A DNA stretch of 49,583 bases, taken from the NCBI GenBank assembly GCA_018669975.1, contig JABHSK010000009.1, positions 115,127 through 164,709 on the forward strand, given 5' to 3'. The notes beneath the pieces are model-generated. The model did not search any database. It had not been told where the DNA came from and saw nothing but the letters and a program-made list of their open reading frames with translations. This document shows positions 24,503 to 32,145 of this stretch, piece by piece; the stretch's first letter is position 1, and each line of letters starts with the position of its first letter. Source of the stretch: Candidatus Parcubacteria bacterium. Lineage in GTDB: Bacteria; Patescibacteriota; Patescibacteriia; UBA1558; GWA2-36-10. The translations under genes were made by a program, and so were the position numbers.

Positions 24503-24531
24503 TAGGCCCGAACAGCTGTTCGGGCCTTTAT
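24503..24531 (+). terminator. Bidirectional terminator after rnhB
   Basis: AGGCCCGAACAGCTGTTCGGGCCT, a perfect palindrome, with T-rich flanks on both strands; it also serves the converging gene at 24557. Confidence 0.85.
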
Positions 24532-24556
24532 AATTAGGGTAATCGAAGCCCTGTTT

Positions 24557-24874
24557 TTAACGGAGTTTTTTGCTGGTGAGAGCATTAGAAAGCTGGCTAG
24601 TAGCCATGCCCCAAGCACCGTCTGTCTTAGCAATAACCTCTTCCGTAGCTGGAATAAGATCGCCAGCCTGCAAGGTGTTTAGATCATCGGCAGTAATAGC
24701 CATCTTTTTTCTTTGGAAGAATTTCAGCAGGATACCGACAGCTGTAGCCTTGTCAATTTCTAGACTCACATGAGTCAAACAAAAAGTGTCGTCTCCATCG
24801 TCAAAGTTTGATAAAAAGCTTCGTAGAGCCGTTTGTCCATCAAATTTACAGACTAGCCTGTCTTCGTTTGCCAT
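24557..24874 (-). CDS. Hypothetical small soluble protein
   Basis: 105 aa, no family recognised. No hydrophobic segments; acidic N-terminal part (FDDGDDTF) and a basic end (ALTSKKLR). GGAGG lies 9 bases before the ATG, which supports this start. Upstream, a TATAAT at 24946-24951 is preceded by a perfect 26-base palindrome covering the -35 region, so it is probably tightly regulated. SD-class gene. Confidence 0.7.
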   Translation of the reverse strand: MANEDRLVCKFDGQTALRSFLSNFDDGDDTFCLTHVSLEIDKATAVGILLKFFQRKKMAITADDLNTLQAGDLIPATEEVIAKTDGAWGMATSQLSNALTSKKLR

Positions 24875-24950
24875 TGCGGCACCTCCGTAGTTAAAAGATC
24901 TAAAACCACCTTAACAATTGAGAGTGTATTTGGCAATACAGTAATATTAT

Positions 24951-24976
24951 AGCCGTCTATTTTAAAATAGACGGCT
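24951..24976. promoter_or_regulatory. Perfect 26-base palindrome at a promoter
   Basis: AGCCGTCTATTTTAAAATAGACGGCT. It covers the -35 region of a leftward TATAAT that would drive the gene at 24557. It has no T-tract beyond it on either strand, so an operator is more likely than a terminator. Confidence 0.55.
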
Positions 24977-24978
24977 AT

Positions 24979-25050
24979 AAAAAAGCAAAAGCCTCCGTGA
25001 GGAGACTCTTGCGAAGAAAAGCGATTTCGAGAGCTAACTAGGTTAGCCTC
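24979..25050 (-). ncRNA. Candidate small RNA, about 70 nt
   Basis: Promoter TTGACA-N17-TACCAT at 25057-25085 (minus). The transcript would contain GAG-CTAAC/GTTAG-CTC and end in a strong terminator stem (GCAAGAGTCTCC/GGAGGCTTTTGC) with six Us. No ORF inside. Family unknown. Confidence 0.5.
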
Positions 25051-25158
25051 AGGCCTATGGTACGATAAAATAGATGTTTTGTCAATCTATAATCTGGATA
25101 TTTGTTCCCTTTGGGCGTCCCACATGGGACGTATGCAGAACTTTGAATTAGGGGAGAT

Positions 25159-25187
25159 TTGACAAATAATATTTTATGTACTATCAT
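25159..25187 (+). promoter_or_regulatory. Promoter of TrpR-like gene
   Basis: TTGACA, 17 bases, TATCAT; the predicted mRNA starts about 13 bases before the ATG. Confidence 0.8.
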
Positions 25188-25202
25188 ACTATTACGATAG
25201 TA
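25179..25202 (+). promoter_or_regulatory. Putative operator of the TrpR-like regulator
   Basis: TACTATC-N10-GATAGTA inverted repeat overlapping the -10 and transcription start. The position suggests autorepression. Confidence 0.5.
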
Positions 25203-25206
25203 AATT

Positions 25207-25455
25207 ATGAATAAATATTTTAAAAATCTGGCTCAATATTTAGCCAAAAAGAAAAAACCACAGGATATGGAAAGGTTTCTGCAGGCCATATTAACACCGC
25301 AGGAGCTAGATGCTATACCTAAACGATTAGAAATAATTAGTTTACTTAAGCGTGGAGTCACACAAAGAGAGATTGCCGAGAAGCTAGGCTTAGGCATTGC
25401 TACAGTCACTCGTGGTTCTAGAGAATTAAAGAAAGGAAATTTTAAAGATGTGTAA
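25207..25455 (+). CDS. TrpR/YerC-family transcriptional regulator
   Basis: 82 aa. The helix-turn-helix part IPKRLEIISLLKRGVTQREIAEKLGLGIATVTRGSRELK is the Trp-repressor fold signature; the N-terminal helices (LAQYLAKKKKPQDMERFLQAILTPQEL) match the YerC/YecD subgroup. No trp genes are in the window, so the ligand is unknown. The near-leaderless promoter with an inverted repeat points to autoregulation. Confidence 0.9.
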   Translation: MNKYFKNLAQYLAKKKKPQDMERFLQAILTPQELDAIPKRLEIISLLKRGVTQREIAEKLGLGIATVTRGSRELKKGNFKDV

Positions 25456-25530
25456 AGTATGTAAAAATTCAACTTGGCTTTGGACCGTCTGAACCTGGCG
25501 GTAAAGTTTTTTGTATTTTATAAACATGAC

Positions 25531-25558
25531 TTACCGCCAATTTCGGGCGGTTTTTGTT
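25531..25558 (+). terminator. Terminator after TrpR-like gene
   Basis: CCGCC AATTTCG GGCGG with TTTTTGTTTT. An upstream GGCGGTAA (25496) can pair with TTACCGCC (25531) in an alternative fold. Confidence 0.75.
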
Positions 25559-25586
25559 TTGGTTCAAACTAAGTTAGGAGAAGAAA

Positions 25587-26168
25587 ATGTTCATTCACAA
25601 GTCGATTCCCTCGACAGTCGAGGCAACCCGGGTGGCAGCAGCAGCTTTTGTGCGCACTTATTCGCAAGCGCTGTATGAAGATGTTGCTCAGCACTTGGCT
25701 GAAGGCAACGTATATACCATCTTTGATGGTGTAAACTTGGCCGGTTTTGCCATTTTTAATATGGTAGATCATGAAACCCTGTATTTGGCTGGCATTATTT
25801 TATTGCCAGACATTCAAGGACAAGGCATAGCTGCTGATGTTGTTCGTATGGCTCAGGAAGAAACTGGAGCCAAAAAGTTGATGCTGCGTACACAATCCCT
25901 TCGGATGTGGTCTGTTGGCAACAAACTTTGTCACACCTGGTTTCCCCAGCACAATAGTCAAGAGGGCTATTATGATCACGGTTGCTTTCCTTGGTCAGGC
26001 CCGTTTTATACGCCGAGCGAGGATAAGTCGGAAATTATTAGAGCTTTCTATGACGGCCCGCTCTATGGTCAAAAACCAACCCACCGTAACCGCCCGTTAC
26101 AAAAGTGGTGGGACAGTATTTGTGATTTTGACCGTGGTGACGCGGTAGTTTGCTATGGAGAGTTCTAA
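25587..26168 (+). CDS. GNAT-family N-acetyltransferase
   Basis: 193 aa. LAGFAIFNMVDHETLYLAGIILLPDIQGQGIAADVVRMAQEETGAKKLMLRTQS has the GNAT strand 4 and acetyl-CoA loop (Q-x-x-G-x-A, QGQGIA). The C-terminal 80 residues are an extension not typical of the fold. Start supported by TAGGAGAAGAAA-ATG. The substrate is unknown. SD-class gene with its own hairpin downstream; no clear promoter upstream, so it may be read from the TrpR-like unit. Confidence 0.8.
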   Translation: MFIHKSIPSTVEATRVAAAAFVRTYSQALYEDVAQHLAEGNVYTIFDGVNLAGFAIFNMVDHETLYLAGIILLPDIQGQGIAADVVRMAQEETGAKKLMLRTQSLRMWSVGNKLCHTWFPQHNSQEGYYDHGCFPWSGPFYTPSEDKSEIIRAFYDGPLYGQKPTHRNRPLQKWWDSICDFDRGDAVVCYGEF

Positions 26169-26170
26169 AA

Positions 26171-26204
26171 ACCGCCCCGCTGTGATGGAACACAGCGGGG
26201 CGGT
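26171..26204 (+). terminator. Strong GC-rich hairpin after the GNAT gene
   Basis: ACCGCCCCGCTGTG/CACAGCGGGGCGGT, 14 bp. The T-tract is poor on the plus strand (AACAAATCTTT) and better on the minus strand. Confidence 0.65.
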
Positions 26205-26227
26205 AACAAATCTTTAATTAAAGAATT

Positions 26228-26950
26228 ATGACAGTAATAAAAAATTTAAAAAATAATAAAAGTATTGTGACAGTAGTTTGTTGTTTGCACGGAGATGAAA
26301 TTTTTGGTTTGAGAGTTTTTGAATATTTTCAAAAATGTATTCAAGATTTTTCTGGTTTGAAAATTATTTTGGCCAATGAGCCAGCTTTGCGAGCTAAGAA
26401 AAGATTTATTACGCACGATCTAAATCGAGTTTTTCCAGGGCAGTCTCGTGGCAGCTATGAACAGGTGCTAGCTCAACGTATAATGAAAGAAATTGGACAG
26501 ACAAAGTATTTACTGGATATTCATACCACCACTGCTGATATAGAGATGACACCGATAGTGACTAATTTAAACCATAACACAAAGAAAGTTATTAACCTAT
26601 GTAACTCCAAAGAAGTGGCTAAGATGAAAAAAACTTTTGGAACAAAAGCTTTGATTGGGCAATTTAACAGTGGTGTGTCGTTTGAATTTAATGAACAATA
26701 CGCCAAACAGGAGCTTGCCTTGAGAGGTGTTATAAATATGGTTCAGGCTTTATTGTCGGGACGGATCGTCCAAAAAAAGCCTAGAAAGATTTTTTACATA
26801 AATTCTATTATATCTTTAGATGAATCGTTTTCCAGAGCAGCTAGGAATTTTATAAGGTGTAAAAATATTTATCCTTTTTTACTTGGTAATAAATCGTATA
26901 AAGATATTAAGGGGTTTGCTGCTAATAAGTATGTTAGAAAACAAATATAA
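26228..26950 (+). CDS. Succinylglutamate desuccinylase/aspartoacylase-like hydrolase
   Basis: 240 aa. VCCLHGDEIFG supplies the zinc ligands His and Glu (HxxE); THDLNRVFPG and LLDIHTTT (third zinc ligand His) complete the M14-like AstE/AspA fold. Members deacylate N-acyl amino acids. The short length and lack of a C-terminal beta domain leave the substrate open. AT-rich, no-SD core-class gene. Confidence 0.85.
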   Translation: MTVIKNLKNNKSIVTVVCCLHGDEIFGLRVFEYFQKCIQDFSGLKIILANEPALRAKKRFITHDLNRVFPGQSRGSYEQVLAQRIMKEIGQTKYLLDIHTTTADIEMTPIVTNLNHNTKKVINLCNSKEVAKMKKTFGTKALIGQFNSGVSFEFNEQYAKQELALRGVINMVQALLSGRIVQKKPRKIFYINSIISLDESFSRAARNFIRCKNIYPFLLGNKSYKDIKGFAANKYVRKQI

Positions 26951-26979
26951 TTGACAGCTGTAATATTATATGGTGATAT
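26951..26979 (+). promoter_or_regulatory. Promoter of the two-gene membrane operon
   Basis: TTGACA, 17 bases, TGATAT (or TATAGAAT one or two bases later), 60 bases before the SD-led ATG at 27040. Confidence 0.5.
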
Positions 26980-27039
26980 AGAATAAATTTTAATATAGAC
27001 CTTTTCAATTCAAACCAAGTCAAAAAAAGGAGCACAGTC

Positions 27040-27663
27040 ATGTCACAAGGAGAATTGTTTGACGACCAACCATTGTTTGGGAAAAAGAAAAAACGGGTTT
27101 CCTGGAAACGCGTGTCTATTCTGTTGCTGGTAATTGCATCAGTAGCGCTAGCATTTTTTGTTGGCTTAGTTGCTGATGTTAGTGTTAAAAGATTGGCGGT
27201 TCAAGAGCTGGTTAGTGAAGACACTATCAATATTCAGAATTCCTACACCATGCAATTTTATGCTCGGCACATCAGTGGGCTAGTGCGTGCCTACAAACAA
27301 ATGGGTGGAGACCACATGCCAAGTATTCAAGATGTGGTGCATTTGCAAAAAGGTAGCAATGTAATGGTGGATCCTTATAATCCTCGACAAATGGTAAGTA
27401 TTGTAGCTACCGATTATGATGGGCAGACCATCGCTGATATTAGTCGGCATAAATTATTTGATAAGATTGGTTACTATAGTGACCACTCGAATATAGCTAC
27501 TATTTTTGTCTGGGACCGACAAGGCAATGTACTTTATCGACAGGTAGTACTTCGTAATGGTCTTCAAGGTATATTCCCAAATTGGCAGCACAAGGATAAT
27601 AAGGGGCATGTCACACCGGATAAATTGGAACGACAGAGGCAGATGGCCAAAGGAGCGGCCTGA
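27040..27663 (+). CDS. Membrane-anchored protein with WDRQG motif
   Basis: 207 aa. Basic N-terminus (KKKKRVSWKR), one transmembrane helix (VSILLLVIASVALAFFVGLVA), then an external domain ending in NIATIFVWDRQGNVLYRQVVL. AAAGGAGC lies 8 bases before the ATG. The stop overlaps the next gene's start (TGATG). The WDRxG segment is shared with the next gene and with the one at 16445. Function unknown. Confidence 0.78.
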   Translation: MSQGELFDDQPLFGKKKKRVSWKRVSILLLVIASVALAFFVGLVADVSVKRLAVQELVSEDTINIQNSYTMQFYARHISGLVRAYKQMGGDHMPSIQDVVHLQKGSNVMVDPYNPRQMVSIVATDYDGQTIADISRHKLFDKIGYYSDHSNIATIFVWDRQGNVLYRQVVLRNGLQGIFPNWQHKDNKGHVTPDKLERQRQMAKGAA

Positions 27664-28088
27664 TGTGGCGTAAAATTTGTACTAAAGAATTTTGGGCAAA
27701 TATTTTTGCCTATGTTCTTTTGCTGGCAGTGGCAAGCGCCATTGTGCACTCGACTTTTCGTTCCTGGGAGAAAGATCAGGAAATGAGGGGTTATCTAGTG
27801 CAAGCAGAAGAGTTGGCGCAGGAATTGTTGGTTAGTGGTTGTGAATTTGGTCTAGAACTGAGGCTTCAGCTAGAACAGGTCTGGTTGGATAGGCCGAGCA
27901 GCCCTTTCGATGAACAGATGCAGATTGGCATTGTTTTATGTCAGGGAAATGATGAGCTCAAACCACCAGAGCCTTTTGATGTTGATCCACGGCACTATAT
28001 CGGACTTGGAAAACAAGAAGGAGAAATTTACCTGGTTCTTTGGGATCGGGATGGCAAAATTAAGCTCAAGCGTAAGTTAAGGAGCTAG
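27663..28088 (+). CDS. Membrane-anchored protein with WDRDG motif
   Basis: 141 aa. Single N-terminal helix (FWANIFAYVLLLAVASAIVHSTF), then a short external domain ending EIYLVLWDRDGKIKLKRKL. Translation is probably coupled to the upstream gene through TGATG. Same architecture as the proteins at 16445 and 27040; a heteromeric complex is possible but inferred only from layout. Confidence 0.75.
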   Translation: MWRKICTKEFWANIFAYVLLLAVASAIVHSTFRSWEKDQEMRGYLVQAEELAQELLVSGCEFGLELRLQLEQVWLDRPSSPFDEQMQIGIVLCQGNDELKPPEPFDVDPRHYIGLGKQEGEIYLVLWDRDGKIKLKRKLRS

Positions 28089-28102
28089 GTTCTTGTCTGT
28101 GA

Positions 28103-28131
28103 CCCTACACTATTTTGTGTAGGGTTTTTTG
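28103..28131 (+). terminator. Intrinsic terminator (repeated sequence)
   Basis: GACCCTACACTATTTTGTGTAGGGTTTTTTGT, one base different from the terminator at 17996-18027. Confidence 0.9.
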
Positions 28132-28164
28132 TAACAAAAAATAGCCTTCAAAAAGACTATTTCA

Positions 28165-28241
28165 TGGTGGCTGTACCTGGATTCGAACCGGGGACCTCTA
28201 CGATGTCAACGTAGCGCTCTAACCAACTGAGCTATACAACC
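28165..28241 (-). tRNA. tRNA-Val (anticodon GAC)
   Basis: 77 bases with encoded CCA. Acceptor GGTTGTA/TACAGCC, anticodon arm CTACG-TTGACAT-CGTAG (GAC), T-arm with GGTTCGAATCC. It directly follows the methyltransferase stop. Confidence 0.95.
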
Positions 28242-28745
28242 TTAAATTTGGTAAAGGTAAATTGCCGGTCCCTCGTCTCGCTTGGAAACTTTAATTGGTT
28301 GCCATTCTTTGATGGGCCAGGCATAGGCAACAACTTTTGTGCCAGGTTTTAATTCTTTCTTAAGTTTTTTTGTTAGTTGAGGGTAAATGCGGGGGATGAG
28401 AAAAAAGAAAACCACATCTGCGTCAGATAGGTTTACTAGCCAAAAATCTCTGAATTTTATAGTAACCTTATCTTTACTGAATAGTTGTCGGATTTTAGCG
28501 AGCAGATAGGGAAGGACTGAAATTTCAAGACCTTCAGCCTTGGCGCCTAGACGAGCAGCGGCAAATAATAATTTACCATCACCACAACCTAGGTCATATA
28601 TTTTCTGTCCAGATTTTACTTCTGCTAAGTCTAAAACATTTTTGGTATCTTTAGACCACATAGGAAACCAAGATATAGCTCTGAAGATAGAATAAAAAAA
28701 AGTAATCAGAATCAGAAAAATTAGTATGAGTAAGGCTATATACAT
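28242..28745 (-). CDS. Membrane-anchored SAM-dependent methyltransferase
   Basis: 167 aa. The N-terminal hydrophobic helix MYIALLILIFLILITFFYSIF is followed by a Rossmann methyltransferase core: motif I KIYDLGCGDGKLLFAAARLGAKAEGLEIS, and the motif IV region DADVVFFFLIP. The substrate is unknown. It lies between tRNA-Leu and tRNA-Val on the same strand; the stop abuts tRNA-Val, so all three may be one transcript. Confidence 0.82.
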   Translation of the reverse strand: MYIALLILIFLILITFFYSIFRAISWFPMWSKDTKNVLDLAEVKSGQKIYDLGCGDGKLLFAAARLGAKAEGLEISVLPYLLAKIRQLFSKDKVTIKFRDFWLVNLSDADVVFFFLIPRIYPQLTKKLKKELKPGTKVVAYAWPIKEWQPIKVSKRDEGPAIYLYQI

Positions 28746-28758
28746 AGTTTTTTATTTT

Positions 28759-28843
28759 TGGTACCGGAGAGAGGACTTGAACCTCCACGCCCGAAGGCAC
28801 CTGGTCCTAAACCAGGCGTGTCTACCAATTTCACCACTCCGGC
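28759..28843 (-). tRNA. tRNA-Leu (anticodon TAG)
   Basis: 85 bases with encoded CCA and a long variable arm (GTGCCTTCGGGCGT). Anticodon arm CCTGG-TTTAGGA-CCAGG gives TAG. T-arm GAGG-TTCAAGT-CCTC. Confidence 0.95.
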
Positions 28844-28971
28844 ACAAATAACGTCTGTATTTATACCTAAATTTTTAGCAAAAGTCAATACTTAAAGAAA
28901 AGAGTCATATTTTGTTTGTGTCTGATTCTGGTTTTTTGTTGGGCTGCGCTTGGCGGTTTTTATTTTTAAAT

Positions 28972-29160
28972 AAAAACTCCTCCACCCGTAGGTAGAGGAG
29001 TTGTTCCCTGCAACTCACTCCTTCATTTTTTGGTTGAGTATTACTTCACTAGCTAGGCACTAAAAATCACCCCACGTTATTTCTAGCACCCTATTGACCG
29101 CAGTATTGCGGTTCAATTCCTGGAAAGGTCTATATTTTTAATATAGCAGAGTTAACTGAC
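28972..29160 (-). ncRNA. Candidate structured leader or small RNA upstream of tRNA-Leu
   Basis: Minus strand, about 180 bases with no ORF. Holds a hairpin ATTGA(A)CCGCA-ATAC-TGCGGTCAAT and ends in a strong terminator (CTCCTCTACC TACG GGTGGAGGAG, T5). GAGTTG/CAACTC just before the terminator would share bases with it, so two exclusive folds are possible, as in attenuators. The promoter is weak (TTCCAT-N17-TATATT). Family unknown. Confidence 0.35.
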
Positions 29161-29175
29161 TTATGGAAATTTATC

Positions 29176-29475
29176 AAAAAAAAGACCCCTTGCCATAAGA
29201 CAAGGGGGTACCGTCGTCGTTATAATAGGTGCAAACCAGAGTCAGTCAGGTCTACCTGACAATCACTCATTCCCCTAAGGTCATAGGGTAGTCAACCTCT
29301 TTCAATCAAAGCTTGCATAATGTGTGCCCACATAGATACTGAGAAGTGCCCTTCTCACTTTGACTTACTCGCTAACATGACTATTGGATTGTCCTACCGG
29401 ACAGTTGCCGCAGGCAACTTTTCCTCCGATTCTCCGGAGCCCTTTTTCACGACGACAATTTGATGAACTCTTATC
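29176..29475 (-). ncRNA. Candidate structured RNA, about 280 nt
   Basis: Its two ends pair through GTCGTCGT (29456-29449) and ACGACGAC (29220-29213). Inside are several compact hairpins: CTCCG/CGGAG, GTTGCC-TGC-GGCAAC, TGTCC/GGACA, TGAGAAG/CTTCTCA, ATGTG/CACAT, CCCTA/TAGGG and GTCAGG-TAGA-CCTGAC. TGCAAGC and GTTTGCA can join distant parts. A terminator (CCCCCTTG/CAAGGGG, T8) follows. A TTGACA lies upstream at 29509-29504, though its -10 is unclear. I could not match it to RNase P RNA, tmRNA, SRP RNA or 6S RNA. Confidence 0.55.
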
Positions 29476-29522
29476 AAAAATACCTTAACATATTTAAAAA
29501 TTATGTCAAGAAATTTATTACC

Positions 29523-29551
29523 TTTACAAACGACTAATTAAATCTTATAAT
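29523..29551 (+). promoter_or_regulatory. Promoter of hsp20 operon
   Basis: TTTACA, 17 bases, TATAAT; 5' UTR about 27 bases. No CIRCE-like repeat seen. Confidence 0.7.
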
Positions 29552-29585
29552 ATAGGTAGCTTTTATAAGCGATTTTTATAAAAAT

Positions 29586-30014
29586 ATGACTAAAAAGAAA
29601 AACAAAAAAGAAAAAGAGGAAGAAAAGGATATTTACGACAACATTGAGGAAGAAGAATTAGAAGAAGATGAAGAATTAGAAGAAGAGGGGCAGTTGTCAG
29701 TCGATGTTTATCAGGATAAGAATAGTATAATCATAAAATCTACTATTGCTGGTGTAGAACCTGAGGATGTTGACATCACCTTTGATAATGACATGATCAC
29801 TATCCGAGGCAAACGTCATCGTGATAAGAGCATTAAAGATGAATTTTATTTTTATCAAGAATGTTATTGGGGTGGTTTTTCCAGATCTATTATTCTACCG
29901 GTAGAAGTACAGACTGATAAAATTCAAGCCACCATCAAGAATGGTATTTTGACAATTACATTACCCAAGGCCAAAAAGAAAGATGTTAACATAAAAGTTA
30001 AAGACGAGAATTAA
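29586..30014 (+). CDS. Hsp20/alpha-crystallin small heat shock protein
   Basis: 142 aa. A 40-residue highly charged N-terminus (KKKNKKEKEEEKD...EEEELEEDEELEEEG) precedes the alpha-crystallin domain (SVDVYQDKNSIIIKSTIAGVEPEDVDITFDNDMITIRGKRH...FYFYQECYWGGFSRSIILPVEVQTDKIQATIKNGILTITLPKAKK). The IxI-type tail is not evident. It acts as an ATP-independent holdase. Starts an operon with the 74-aa gene. Confidence 0.93.
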   Translation: MTKKKNKKEKEEEKDIYDNIEEEELEEDEELEEEGQLSVDVYQDKNSIIIKSTIAGVEPEDVDITFDNDMITIRGKRHRDKSIKDEFYFYQECYWGGFSRSIILPVEVQTDKIQATIKNGILTITLPKAKKKDVNIKVKDEN

Positions 30015-30015
30015 T

Positions 30016-30240
30016 ATGTTGATAAAAAGTTTACAGTTATCTTTTGATCGTCGGGAAGGTGAGGTGCTTATTTTTAAAACAGAGACAGGTGCCGAGGTGT
30101 CCATAACAGATTATCTTTTAGAGAATTATAAAGAGAAAGATAAAAAAATATATTTATGTGCTGGCTATCAACCACATTCGCAGGTAGACGACAGCCATAA
30201 AACAGTATTGAATGAATTATTAGACGGAAATAAAGACTAA
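30016..30240 (+). CDS. Small hypothetical protein
   Basis: 74 aa, no family recognised. Soluble, beta-like N-terminal half (SLQLSFDRREGEVLIFKTETGAEVSI) and a charged end. It starts 1 base after the hsp20 stop and ends 5 bases before vanW, so it is co-transcribed with both. Confidence 0.6.
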   Translation: MLIKSLQLSFDRREGEVLIFKTETGAEVSITDYLLENYKEKDKKIYLCAGYQPHSQVDDSHKTVLNELLDGNKD

Positions 30241-30245
30241 TTAAG

Positions 30246-32099
30246 ATGCCAAATATCTTAGTAGGTACAAAATTTATGAAATTAACAAAATGGTCGTTAT
30301 TAATAATGACTGTTTTTGTTATTGCCCTAGTTTTAATTTTTGGTGGCAACGCTTACATCAATAAAAAATACTCAGGTGTTTTCCTCAAAGGTGTAAAAGC
30401 TGCCGGTATTGATATTGGGGGACTAAGCCTTGATCAAGCTCGGGAAAAGATTCAAAGGCAGATTGATTTTGTGAATAGTCGTGGCTTTGTTTATACCAAC
30501 AGTGTTAAGCCAGTGGTAATTCATCCAAACGTCTCGGCTATGGAGTCAACCGATAGTTCCTATTCAATTGTTTCTTGGGACATAGATAAGAGTTTGGAGC
30601 AGGTCATGGATTTTCAAAATGATCAGCGTCTAAACAATTTATTTAATAAGATAAAAGTTTTGACTAGGGGTGAAGATTTTCCAGTAATTTATTCTTGGGA
30701 TAGAAAGCAGCAGCAGCAAATATTAGAAAGCAGCTTTTCAGAAATATTAGAGGAAACTAAAGAGGCCAGCTTCTTATTCGAGGGTGAGCAGATAAAGATA
30801 GAGGCAGAGCAAATTGGTCAGACCTTTGACTATCAACAGGCTATTGCTGATACAGAAGTACAAATTGAGTCTTTAATGAGTATTGATATTCCATTGAGGA
30901 TAATCTCTGATAAGCCAGGAATGACCAAAAAGATTATTGAACAATATGAAGATGAAATACTAGCTAAAGCAGCTAGGGGTGATTTTTATATGACTTTTGA
31001 AATACGTGATTGGAATGTACCAAATGATGTTTGGCGTCAGTGGTTAATGATTAAGGCTAGTGGTAGTAGTAAATTTAAAGTTGGTTTAAATCAGGATTTG
31101 TTAGACGCTTACTTGGAGGAGTCAGGTATCAGAGAAAATATCGAGACGCCTGTGCGCGATGCTAGGTTTGTGCTAGAAGAGGGTAGGGTGTCAGAGTTTG
31201 TTAATAGTCAAGTTGGTAAATCCATAGACATGCAGAGTTTGATATATAATATGGAAAATGTATTAAATAATCCAGGTGAGCTAGAGGTGGTAATGACAGT
31301 TACAGTAGTTGAGCCTAGAGTGGTTAATCAAGACGTAAATGATTTAGGTATTAAAGAGGTGATTGGTACTGGAGTATCAGATTTTTCTGGCAGTCCAGTC
31401 AACAGAGTGCACAATATCAATGTGGGAGCAGCAGCTTTACATGGTTTGTTGATTGCACCTGGAGAAGAATTTTCTTTAGTAAAAGCTTTAGGGGAAATAG
31501 ATGGTGAGCATGGCTATAGGCAGGAGTTGGTTATCAAAGGCAATGAAACTATTCCAGAGTATGGCGGCGGTTTATGTCAGATTGGTACCACGGTGTTTAG
31601 AGGTGCTCTAAGTTCTGGTTTGGATATCACCGCTCGACGTAATCACTCCTATCGAGTTTCATATTATGAGCCAGCTGGTACAGATGCTACTATTTATAGT
31701 CCTTGGCCAGATTTTAAATTTTTGAATGATACTGCAAATCATATTTTAATTCAGTCTCGTCAAGATGGTACAGAATTATTTTTTGACTTCTGGGGCAGTA
31801 ATGATGGCCGAGCAGCTACCACTACTTATCCTATTATATATAATATAGTGGCGCCGCCTGCAACCAAGATGATTAAAACCATAGAGCTAGCACCAGGAAA
31901 AGTTAAATGTACTGAGAGGGCTCACAATGGTGCGGATGCTAAATTTGATTATACTGTCGTTTATGTAGATGGACGAGAAACAAAAGAAGAGACTTTTAAC
32001 AGTCATTATATACCCTGGCAAGAAGTTTGCCTCCTAGGTGTAACAGAAGAAGAGTTTTTAGCAGAGAATGCTAGCTCAACAGAGGATGGTATAGAATAA
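30246..32099 (+). CDS. VanW-family cell-wall protein
   Basis: 617 aa (a start at 30276 is also possible). An N-terminal membrane anchor (WSLLIMTVFVIALVLIFGGNAYI), then a peptidoglycan-binding-like region (about 60-370) containing GLSLDQAREKIQ and the matching repeat FYMTFEIRDWNVP, and the VanW domain at about 390-515 (APGEEFSLVKALGEID...GGGLCQIGTTVFRGALSSGLDITARRNHSYRVSYYEPAGTDATIY). VanW proteins are extracellular wall-linked proteins of uncertain activity. Core-class gene. Confidence 0.9.
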   Translation: MPNILVGTKFMKLTKWSLLIMTVFVIALVLIFGGNAYINKKYSGVFLKGVKAAGIDIGGLSLDQAREKIQRQIDFVNSRGFVYTNSVKPVVIHPNVSAMESTDSSYSIVSWDIDKSLEQVMDFQNDQRLNNLFNKIKVLTRGEDFPVIYSWDRKQQQQILESSFSEILEETKEASFLFEGEQIKIEAEQIGQTFDYQQAIADTEVQIESLMSIDIPLRIISDKPGMTKKIIEQYEDEILAKAARGDFYMTFEIRDWNVPNDVWRQWLMIKASGSSKFKVGLNQDLLDAYLEESGIRENIETPVRDARFVLEEGRVSEFVNSQVGKSIDMQSLIYNMENVLNNPGELEVVMTVTVVEPRVVNQDVNDLGIKEVIGTGVSDFSGSPVNRVHNINVGAAALHGLLIAPGEEFSLVKALGEIDGEHGYRQELVIKGNETIPEYGGGLCQIGTTVFRGALSSGLDITARRNHSYRVSYYEPAGTDATIYSPWPDFKFLNDTANHILIQSRQDGTELFFDFWGSNDGRAATTTYPIIYNIVAPPATKMIKTIELAPGKVKCTERAHNGADAKFDYTVVYVDGRETKEETFNSHYIPWQEVCLLGVTEEEFLAENASSTEDGIE

Positions 32100-32107
32100 T
32101 TTATAAA

Positions 32108-32138
32108 AACAAAAACGGCCCGTTAAGGGCTGTTTTAT
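32108..32138. terminator. Bidirectional terminator
   Basis: CGGCCC GTTAA GGGCTG hairpin with T-rich flanks on both strands, between vanW and a leftward small unit. Confidence 0.65.
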
Positions 32139-32145
32139 ATTTTGT

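Noticed and set aside
29085-29130. T-arm-like GCGGTTCAATTCCTGG suggesting a tRNA on the plus strand
   Set aside because: The flanking bases do not form a T stem or acceptor stem; the segment is one side of a minus-strand hairpin (ATTGA-CCGCA/TGCGG-TCAAT).
28972-29160. T-box leader upstream of tRNA-Leu
   Set aside because: GAACCGC...GCGGT recalls a T-box terminator arm, but there is no specifier loop, no consensus T-box sequence and no poly-U after that stem.
29176-29475. RNase P RNA or tmRNA
   Set aside because: GGAGGAAAAGTTGCC resembles the RNase P GAGGAAAGTCC block, but the paired ACAGAA...CGGCTTA block and the P4 complement are missing; there is no tRNA-like end or tag ORF for tmRNA.
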